From Lysinibacillus sp. 2017 (lineage in GTDB: Bacteria; Bacillota; Bacilli; Bacillales_A; Planococcaceae): DNA of 64,000 bases. The notes under the pieces are model-generated. The model did not search any database. It saw only the letters and a program-made list of their open reading frames with translations, and was not told the DNA's origin. Made by a program: the position numbers and the translations under genes. Shown one piece after another: positions 57,435-64,000 of this stretch. Where the stretch lies: NCBI RefSeq assembly GCF_003073375.1, contig NZ_CP029002.1, positions 916,001-980,000 of the forward strand. The letters are read 5' to 3'. Position 1 is the first letter of the stretch. Each line of letters begins with the position of its first letter.

Positions 57435-58328
57435 ATGACAACTATTTTTACTCAGCAATTACTCGTGCTTCATTATATTTCCCCTCTCTCTTGGCATAAA
57501 ATTCAACGATTATTAAATGTTTTAGGCGATTTAGATGAATTAATGAATCGTTCAGCATATGACATCGCTCATTGTTTAAATATAAAACAGGAAAAAGCTT
57601 TATACTTAATGACGCATTATAGAAAAATGCGTGATATGTCGATGACGGCGTATTACGAACAGCATAAAATACACGCCATTCCGTATGATGATGAGTGGTA
57701 CCCGTCTGCATTAAAAACAATCTATGACCCACCAGCCGTTCTTTATGTTAAAGGGAATAAGGATTTATTAAAGGCGTCTAAAAAAATAGCAGTGATCGGT
57801 TCGAGAGCGGCCACGTCTTATAGTGAAGAAGCATTAAAATTAGTAATACCACCGTTATTAAATGAACAGTTTGTCATAGTAAGTGGATTGGCTAAGGGGG
57901 CAGATCGTTTTGCCCATGAAGCGACGATTCTTTATGGTGGGAAAACCATCGGGGTGCTCGGACATGGGTTGTTTCACTTATATCCAAAACAAAATCAGCA
58001 ACTTGCCGAACAAATGGCAATTGATCATTTACTCGTAACGGAATACCCACCCTATGTAGGTGTACAAAAATGGCATTTTCCTGCTCGAAATCGTATTATT
58101 AGTGGGTTAAGCCAAGGATTAATCGTAACGGAGGCCTCGCTAAAAAGTGGAACGCTTATTACGACGGAGCTTGCATTGGAGCAGGGAAAAGATGTATTTG
58201 TAATACCGGGTAATATTTTTTCTGAGCAATCAAGAGGGCCGAATAAACTGATAAAAGAAGGGGCAATTCCAGTATGGGATGGTTATCAAATACTTGAGGA
58301 ATTGCAAATGTTTTCAAGTTTTCGTTGA
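57435..58328 (+). CDS. dprA: DNA processing protein DprA (Smf)
   Basis: Protects incoming single-stranded DNA during natural transformation and loads RecA. The 297-residue protein has an N-terminal helical region and the Rossmann-like core with VIGSRAATSYSEEALK, IVSGLAKGADRFAHEATI and FPARNRIISGLS, the family motifs. It lacks a long C-terminal winged helix, like B. subtilis Smf. The start follows AAGGAGTG. Confidence 0.92.
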   Translation: MTTIFTQQLLVLHYISPLSWHKIQRLLNVLGDLDELMNRSAYDIAHCLNIKQEKALYLMTHYRKMRDMSMTAYYEQHKIHAIPYDDEWYPSALKTIYDPPAVLYVKGNKDLLKASKKIAVIGSRAATSYSEEALKLVIPPLLNEQFVIVSGLAKGADRFAHEATILYGGKTIGVLGHGLFHLYPKQNQQLAEQMAIDHLLVTEYPPYVGVQKWHFPARNRIISGLSQGLIVTEASLKSGTLITTELALEQGKDVFVIPGNIFSEQSRGPNKLIKEGAIPVWDGYQILEELQMFSSFR

Positions 58329-58392
58329 AAAAAAGTTGCATTATCTGCTAATCTGTTATACATTTTGCAACAGGAAAAGCTTTGAAAAAACA

Positions 58393-58421
58393 TTGACAAA
58401 TTCTCTATAGGGAATTTTAGA
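58393..58421 (+). promoter_or_regulatory. Candidate promoter of topA
   Basis: Perfect TTGACA (58393-58398), 17 bases, then a weak -10 TTTAGA (58416-58421). Confidence 0.4.
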
Positions 58422-58453
58422 AAATAACAAACCTCTCTAAGGAGGAAAAAAAG

Positions 58454-60538
58454 ATGGCAGATTATTTAGTAATAGTAGAATCACCTGCAAAGGCGAAAAC
58501 AATTGAACGCTATTTAGGAAAGAAATATAAAGTAAAGGCTTCTATTGGACATGTACGTGATTTACCACGTAGTCAAATGGGGATTGATACAGAACATGAT
58601 TATGAACCAAAATATATTACGATTCGTGGTAAAGGTCCCGTTTTACAAGATCTAAAAACAGCAGCGAAAAAAGCAAAAAAAATCTATCTCGCGGCCGATC
58701 CAGACCGTGAAGGGGAAGCAATTGCCTGGCATTTAGCTACAGCTTTAAATATTGATGTAGCATCAGATTGCCGCGTTGTCTTTAATGAGATTACAAAAGA
58801 AGCCATTTTAGAAAGCTTTAAAAGTCCTCGACCAATTAATATGGATTTAGTGGATGCACAACAAGCTCGACGTATTTTAGACCGTCTTGTTGGATATAAT
58901 ATTAGCCCGATTTTATGGAAGAAAGTTAAAAAAGGTTTATCAGCAGGCCGTGTACAATCGGTTTCACTACGTTTAATTATTGATCGTGAAAATGAAATTA
59001 AAAGCTTTGAACCAGAAGAATATTGGTCAATTGATGCGTCGTTTGAAAAGGGAAAAAAACCATTCGAAGCATTTTATTATGGAAATGGCAAAGAAAAAAT
59101 TAAATTAACAAATGAAGATCAAGTACAGACGATTTTGAAAAAAGTTAAGGGATCCGATTTTGAAGTAATGAATGTTGTGAAAAAAGAACGTAAACGTAAC
59201 GCAGCACCTGCTTTTACGACATCTTCACTTCAACAAGAGGCAGCACGAAAATTAAATTTCCGTGCAAAGAAAACAATGATGCTTGCACAACAACTTTATG
59301 AAGGTATTGAGCTAAGTAAAAAAGAAGGCGCTGTTGGTTTAATTACTTATATGCGTACAGATTCAACACGTATTTCACAAACTGCAAAAACAGAAGCAAT
59401 TTCATATATTGAAGGCAAGTACGGCAAAGAATTTGTATCACAAGAAGTGAAACAAGTAAAAGCAAAAGCAAATGCACAAGACGCGCATGAAGCTATTCGT
59501 CCGACGAGTGCAATGCGTACGCCAGAAGAGTTAAAGGCGATTTTAAGTCGCGATCAACTACGCTTGTACCGCCTAATTTGGGAGCGCTTTATTGCAAGTC
59601 AAATGTCATCCGCTGTACTAGATACCGTAACAGTAGATTTACAAAATAATGATGTCGTATTCCGTGCAAATGGCTCACAAGTGAAATTTGCTGGTTTTAT
59701 GAAGTTATATATTGAAGGTACAGACGATCAAACAGAAGAAACAAATAAACTATTACCAGAAATGGAAATTGGTGATAAAGTAAAATCATTAGAAATTGAA
59801 CCAAAGCAACATTTCACACAGCCACCGCCACGTTATTCAGAGGCACGTTTAGTAAAAACGTTAGAAGAACTAGGTATAGGTCGTCCGTCTACGTATGCTC
59901 CAACATTAGATACCATTCAAAAGCGCGGTTATGTTCAATTAGATACAAAACGCTTTGTACCAACAGAGTTGGGCGAAATTGTTCATCAAGCAACATTAGA
60001 ATTTTTCCCGGAAATTATCAACATCGAATTTACTGCACAAATGGAACATAATTTAGATGAAATTGAAGAAGGTATCACACGTTGGGTGAGCGTTATTGAT
60101 AATTTCTACAAAGATTTTGAACCACGTGTAAAATATGCAGATGAAGAGATGGAAAAAATCGAAATCAAAGATGAACCAGCTGGCGAAGATTGTGAAAAAT
60201 GCGGTGGGCCAATGGTATTCAAATTAGGACGATATGGTAAGTTTATGGCGTGTTCCAACTTCCCAGATTGCCGTAATACGAAAGCGATTGTGAAGTTAAT
60301 CGATGTGAAGTGCCCGACATGTAAAGAAGGCGAAATTGTTGAACGTAAGTCAAAAACAAAGCGTGTATTTTATGGATGTAATCGCTACCCAGAATGTGAT
60401 TTCGTTTCATGGGATAAACCAATCAGTCGACCTTGTCCAAAATGTAGTACTTTATTAGTAGAGAAAAAATCAAAAAAAGGTGTTCAAATTCAGTGTACAA
60501 ATAGCGAATGCGACTATGAAGAAACACCGTCACAATAA
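58454..60538 (+). CDS. topA: DNA topoisomerase I
   Basis: Type IA topoisomerase that relaxes negative supercoils. The 694-residue protein has the TOPRIM domain ([28 protein letters not shown]) and the catalytic tyrosine Y299 in TYMRTDSTR. Three C-terminal four-cysteine zinc fingers begin CEKCGG, CPTCKEG and CPKCST. AAGGAGG precedes the ATG. Confidence 0.96.
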   Translation: MADYLVIVESPAKAKTIERYLGKKYKVKASIGHVRDLPRSQMGIDTEHDYEPKYITIRGKGPVLQDLKTAAKKAKKIYLAADPDREGEAIAWHLATALNIDVASDCRVVFNEITKEAILESFKSPRPINMDLVDAQQARRILDRLVGYNISPILWKKVKKGLSAGRVQSVSLRLIIDRENEIKSFEPEEYWSIDASFEKGKKPFEAFYYGNGKEKIKLTNEDQVQTILKKVKGSDFEVMNVVKKERKRNAAPAFTTSSLQQEAARKLNFRAKKTMMLAQQLYEGIELSKKEGAVGLITYMRTDSTRISQTAKTEAISYIEGKYGKEFVSQEVKQVKAKANAQDAHEAIRPTSAMRTPEELKAILSRDQLRLYRLIWERFIASQMSSAVLDTVTVDLQNNDVVFRANGSQVKFAGFMKLYIEGTDDQTEETNKLLPEMEIGDKVKSLEIEPKQHFTQPPPRYSEARLVKTLEELGIGRPSTYAPTLDTIQKRGYVQLDTKRFVPTELGEIVHQATLEFFPEIINIEFTAQMEHNLDEIEEGITRWVSVIDNFYKDFEPRVKYADEEMEKIEIKDEPAGEDCEKCGGPMVFKLGRYGKFMACSNFPDCRNTKAIVKLIDVKCPTCKEGEIVERKSKTKRVFYGCNRYPECDFVSWDKPISRPCPKCSTLLVEKKSKKGVQIQCTNSECDYEETPSQ

Positions 60539-60556
60539 GATAATGAGGTAACAACA

Positions 60557-61870
60557 ATGACACAACAAATTGTAAATGTAATTGGTGCTGGTCTTGCAGG
60601 ATCAGAAGCAGCTTGGCAAATTGCAAAACGAGGCGTAAAAGTTCGATTATATGAAATGCGTCCAGTAAAACAAACGCCAGCTCACCACACAGATAAGTTT
60701 GCCGAGTTAGTATGCTCTAACTCATTACGTGCCAATGGTTTAACCAATGCAGTAGGTGTAATTAAGGAAGAAATGCGCAAGCTTGATTCTGTCATCATGA
60801 CTGCCGCAGATAACTGTTCCGTACCAGCTGGTGGAGCATTAGCAGTAGACCGCCATGAGTTTGCTGGTTATGTAACAGAAAATGTTAAAAATCATCCATT
60901 AATTGAAGTCATCAATGAAGAAGTAACAGAAGTTCCTGAAGGGATTACAGTAATCGCAACGGGTCCTTTAACATCTGAAAACTTAGCGAAAACTATTCAA
61001 GGGCTAACGGGTGAAGAATATTTATACTTCTATGATGCAGCAGCACCAATTATTGAAAAAGATTCAATTGATATGGAAAAAGTATATTTAAAATCACGCT
61101 ACGACAAAGGGGAAGCGGCTTATTTAAACTGTCCGATGACGAAGGAAGAGTTTAATGCATTCCGTGAAGCATTAATTACAGCGGAATGTGCACCGTTAAA
61201 AGAATTCGAAAAAGAAAAGTATTTCGAAGGATGTATGCCTATTGAAGTAATGGCAGCACGCGGTGAAAAGACGATGTTATTTGGTCCAATGAAACCTGTT
61301 GGACTTGATGATCCTAAAACAGGAAGACGTCCTTATGCGGTTGTTCAATTACGTCAAGATGATGCAGCCGGAACGCTTTATAATTTAGTAGGGTTCCAAA
61401 CACATTTAAAATGGCCAGAACAAAAACGTGTATTATCTATGATTCCGGGATTAGAAAATTTAGAAATCATTCGCTACGGCGTTATGCACCGTAATACATT
61501 TATTAACTCGCCGAAAGTGTTAAATAATACGTATCAATTACTCTCAAATCCAAATATTTTCTTCGCTGGTCAAATGACGGGTGTTGAAGGGTATGTAGAA
61601 TCAGCAGGTAGTGGCTTAGTCGCTGGTATTAATGCGGCTCGCTTAGCGTTAGGCGAACCGTTATTACATTTCCCAGCTGAAACGGCATTAGGGGCGATGG
61701 CACGTTATATTACGGAAGCAGATTCGAAAAACTTCCAACCAATGAATGTTAACTTCGGCATTTTTCCTAATCTAGGGGAACGTGTTAAATCAAAAGCCGA
61801 ACGTGCAGAACGTCATGCTAATCGAGCGTTAGAAACAATTCAAAATTTTATTAATATTCAAGCAATTTAA
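60557..61870 (+). CDS. trmFO: Methylenetetrahydrofolate-tRNA (uracil-54-C5)-methyltransferase TrmFO
   Basis: FAD- and folate-dependent enzyme that makes ribothymidine at position 54 of tRNA in Gram-positive bacteria. The 437-residue protein has the N-terminal FAD motif [37 protein letters not shown] and the C-terminal [16 protein letters not shown]. Between topA and xerC as in B. subtilis (gid). Confidence 0.95.
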   Translation: MTQQIVNVIGAGLAGSEAAWQIAKRGVKVRLYEMRPVKQTPAHHTDKFAELVCSNSLRANGLTNAVGVIKEEMRKLDSVIMTAADNCSVPAGGALAVDRHEFAGYVTENVKNHPLIEVINEEVTEVPEGITVIATGPLTSENLAKTIQGLTGEEYLYFYDAAAPIIEKDSIDMEKVYLKSRYDKGEAAYLNCPMTKEEFNAFREALITAECAPLKEFEKEKYFEGCMPIEVMAARGEKTMLFGPMKPVGLDDPKTGRRPYAVVQLRQDDAAGTLYNLVGFQTHLKWPEQKRVLSMIPGLENLEIIRYGVMHRNTFINSPKVLNNTYQLLSNPNIFFAGQMTGVEGYVESAGSGLVAGINAARLALGEPLLHFPAETALGAMARYITEADSKNFQPMNVNFGIFPNLGERVKSKAERAERHANRALETIQNFINIQAI

Positions 61871-61878
61871 TTGCAATA

Positions 61879-61917
61879 AGCCCTTAAAGATTGATATACT
61901 TTAAGGGCTTTTATTTA
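61879..61917 (+). terminator. Terminator after trmFO
   Basis: AAGCCCTTAAAG/CTTTAAGGGCTT hairpin followed by TTATTT. Confidence 0.85.
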
Positions 61918-62137
61918 TGCATAATACATTTATTGAAATATTAAGGAAATCTAAACAATTTTTTTGCGATATTTATTTGAATGAATTAAAAAATACAAGA
62001 AAGCTACATAAATAAAGAGTTTTACACTTGAAATCTTTCTGTGATAAGTATAGTGTCAATATGTGTGTTTTAATTGTTATTATCAGTAGTCAAAAATTTC
62101 AAATTTACTTAAGTTATATTCTTTGGAGGTAAGCCAG

Positions 62138-63037
62138 ATGAACTCTTTGTTAAAAGAAGCGTTAGATCAATATATTCGCTATGTACAAATCGAAAAAAAC
62201 TTTTCGCTGCATACCGTACGCGAATATCAATCTGATTTAATCGATTTTTTTGCATTTATAGAGTCTGAAGGCATACAGGATATTACAGAAGTTGATTATA
62301 TTCATGCACGATTATACGTAACCAAACTTTATGACGAACAAAAAGCAAGAACTTCTATTTCAAGGAAAATCTCATCGATTCGTTCTTTTTTTCGATTTTT
62401 AAATCGAGAACATAATATTGATGATGCTCCGTTTCGTTCCCTTTATCATCCGAAAAAGGAAGAGCGATTACCGAGCTTTTTTTATGAAGAAGAGTTGCAA
62501 CAGCTTTTTGAAAAGAATAAAGGGACAGAACCTATGCAAGTCCGAAACATGGCGTTATTAGAATTACTTTATGCAACTGGGATTCGTGTAAGTGAATGCG
62601 TAGCAGTTGAACTAGGGGATATTGATTTTCATTACAGCATTATCCGGGTAATGGGTAAAGGGCGTAAAGAAAGAATCGTACCTTTTGGACAATATGCGCA
62701 CGATGCACTTGTTTTGTACATAGAACAAGTACGATCACAGTTGATGAAAAATAAAAATCATCAAAAAGTATTTGTAAATATGCGTGGGGGCGAACTTACC
62801 GCTAGAGGTGTGCGTTATATATTAAGCGAGATGATTGAGAATGCAAGTATGCATACGAAAATCTATCCGCATATGTTACGTCATACGTTTGCTACTCATT
62901 TATTAAATAACGGGGCAGATATGCGAACTGTTCAAGAATTACTTGGACATGCGAATTTATCTTCTACTCAAATTTATACTCATGTAACGAAAGAGGCGCT
63001 TCGGAAGACTTATATGAATAGTCATCCTAGGGCATAA
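62138..63037 (+). CDS. xerC: Tyrosine recombinase XerC (CodV)
   Basis: Works with XerD at dif to resolve chromosome dimers. The 299-residue protein has an N-terminal SAM-like core-binding domain and the catalytic domain with the arginine in ATGIRVSE, the HMLRHTF box (about 245-251), LGHANLSST and the nucleophile Y280 in IYTHV. Start at ATG 62138 after GGAGGT. First gene of the codV-clpQ-clpY-codY set. Confidence 0.93.
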   Translation: MNSLLKEALDQYIRYVQIEKNFSLHTVREYQSDLIDFFAFIESEGIQDITEVDYIHARLYVTKLYDEQKARTSISRKISSIRSFFRFLNREHNIDDAPFRSLYHPKKEERLPSFFYEEELQQLFEKNKGTEPMQVRNMALLELLYATGIRVSECVAVELGDIDFHYSIIRVMGKGRKERIVPFGQYAHDALVLYIEQVRSQLMKNKNHQKVFVNMRGGELTARGVRYILSEMIENASMHTKIYPHMLRHTFATHLLNNGADMRTVQELLGHANLSSTQIYTHVTKEALRKTYMNSHPRA

Positions 63038-63054
63038 ATAAGGAGGAAGAGCGA

Positions 63055-63597
63055 ATGGGTCAAATTCATGCAACGACAATTTTTGCGATTCATCATAAAG
63101 GTGAATGTGCGATGGCGGGCGATGGTCAAGTTACACTAGGGAATGCAGTTGTCATGAAGCATACGGCACGAAAGGTCAGACGTCTGTTTAATGGGAAAGT
63201 TTTAGCAGGTTTCGCTGGCTCGGTTGCAGATGCATTCACGTTATTTGAAATGTTTGAAGTGAAATTAAATGAATACAATGGAAATTTACAAAGAGCGGCT
63301 GTTGAAGTAGCAAAACAGTGGCGTGGTGATAAAATGTTACGTCAATTAGAGGCAATGCTACTTGTAATGGATCAATCGACTTTGTTACTTGTTTCAGGTA
63401 CAGGAGAAGTAATTGAACCTGATGATGGTATTTTAGCAATTGGTTCAGGCGGTAACTATGCATTATCAGCAGGTCGAGCTCTTAAGAAACATGCGGGGGA
63501 TCACTTAACGGCAAAAGAAATTGCAGAAGCTGCATTAACGACTGCAGCGGATATTTGTGTGTTTACGAACCATAATATTATCTTGGAGGCATTATAA
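63055..63597 (+). CDS. hslV: ATP-dependent protease proteolytic subunit HslV (ClpQ)
   Basis: Proteasome-like peptidase ring that works with HslU. The 180-residue protein starts [16 protein letters not shown], then [10 protein letters not shown]. Residues 7-8 (TT) align with the catalytic N-terminal threonine of E. coli HslV, so a six-residue leader would have to be removed. B. subtilis ClpQ has a serine right after the initiator Met; here glycine stands there. The start follows AAGGAGGAAGAG, and the gene shares one base with hslU (TAATG). Confidence 0.93.
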   Translation: MGQIHATTIFAIHHKGECAMAGDGQVTLGNAVVMKHTARKVRRLFNGKVLAGFAGSVADAFTLFEMFEVKLNEYNGNLQRAAVEVAKQWRGDKMLRQLEAMLLVMDQSTLLLVSGTGEVIEPDDGILAIGSGGNYALSAGRALKKHAGDHLTAKEIAEAALTTAADICVFTNHNIILEAL

Positions 63598-64000
63598 TGA
63601 CAACAAATAATTTAACGCCAAGACAAATTACGGAACACTTAAATCGTCATATTGTTGGTCAAGAAACAGCAAAGCGCGCGGTTGCTATTGCACTTCGTAA
63701 TCGATATCGCCGTTCATTACTTAGTGAAGAATTGAAAAATGAAGTCATTCCAAAAAATATTTTGATGATTGGGCCAACCGGTGTCGGGAAAACGGAAATT
63801 GCACGTAGAATTGCCAAATTAACAAATGCGCCATTTATCAAAATAGAGGCGACAAAATTTACTGAAGTAGGTTATGTTGGCCGCGATGTTGAATCGATGG
63901 TGCGTGATTTAGTAGAAGCTTCACGTCGTCTTGTGAAAGAAGAAATGGTTGAAGCTGTGCGAGAGCAAGCAGAACGTAATGCGAATGACCAACTTGTAAA
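63597..64000 (+). CDS. hslU: ATP-dependent protease ATPase subunit HslU (ClpY), partial
   Basis: The AAA+ unfoldase partner of HslV, cut by the window end after 134 codons. [20 protein letters not shown], the Walker [16 protein letters not shown] and [15 protein letters not shown] are typical of HslU. In B. subtilis codY follows; that part lies outside the window. Confidence 0.95.
   Translation, partial: MTTNNLTPRQITEHLNRHIVGQETAKRAVAIALRNRYRRSLLSEELKNEVIPKNILMIGPTGVGKTEIARRIAKLTNAPFIKIEATKFTEVGYVGRDVESMVRDLVEASRRLVKEEMVEAVREQAERNANDQLV

Overview
The window is a 64-kb stretch of low-GC Firmicutes chromosome. Its gene order follows the Bacillus subtilis pyr - yloA - gmk - priA - prkC - rpmB - fapR - smc - ffh - rplS - sucCD - topA - codV - clpQY block closely. 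A divergent spoVM between thiN and rpmB marks an endospore former. The AT-rich codon use, the protein sequences and the local departures from the B. subtilis order suggest a Bacillales member of the Lysinibacillus/Solibacillus (Planococcaceae) type; that genus-level placement is inference. No tRNA, rRNA, insertion sequence, prophage or CRISPR array is visible.

Layout. 1-3.1 kb: the end of the pyrimidine operon (carB tail, pyrK, pyrD, pyrF, pyrE) and its terminator. 3.4-9.3 kb: a five-gene oligopeptide ABC transporter operon in the order D-F-B-C-A. 9.3-9.9 kb: a decayed chemotaxis receptor on the minus strand. 10.2-11.8 kb: an acetyl-CoA hydrolase/CoA-transferase. 11.8-13.5 kb: rqcH on the minus strand, divergent from the next block. 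13.6-27.4 kb: a long co-directional housekeeping run (yloC, gmk, rpoZ, coaC, priA, def, fmt, rsmB, rlmN, prpC, prkC, rsgA, rpe, thiN, spoVM) covering nucleotide supply, CoA synthesis, replication restart, formyl-methionine handling, rRNA modification, PASTA-kinase signalling and ribosome assembly. 27.5-31.9 kb: rpmB (minus strand), then yloU, fakA and the serine dehydratase pair sdaAB/sdaAA.

31.96-33.85 kb: instead of the short sdaAA-recG spacer expected from B. subtilis there is a 1.9-kb array of seven related stem-loop repeats. Two direct copies face right and five face left, so the two sets converge. Each copy has a core closed by a GGCAGG/CCTGCC-type stem followed by a terminator-like GC hairpin. 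Two of the five left-facing copies carry a different inner hairpin cassette. This is the most unusual structure in the window.

34-47.5 kb: recG, the FapR-controlled fatty-acid and phospholipid genes (fapR, plsX, fabD, fabG, acpP) with a recognisable FapR box in the promoter, then rnc, smc, ftsY, ylxM and ffh (RNA processing, chromosome condensation and the signal recognition particle). 47.6-52.7 kb: rpsP, khpA, rimM, trmD, rplS (with leader), lepB, rbgA, rnhB. 52.7-57.3 kb: a FliK-like protein, an FlhB-C-like protein, and sucCD. 57.4-64 kb: dprA, topA, trmFO, xerC, hslV and the start of hslU, cut by the window edge.

Departures from the B. subtilis plan that can be read directly: no yloB or remA around yloC, a CoaC-only protein where CoaBC is expected, no ylqD between khpA and rimM, the opp and CoA-transferase insertion between pyrE and rqcH, and the repeat array before recG.
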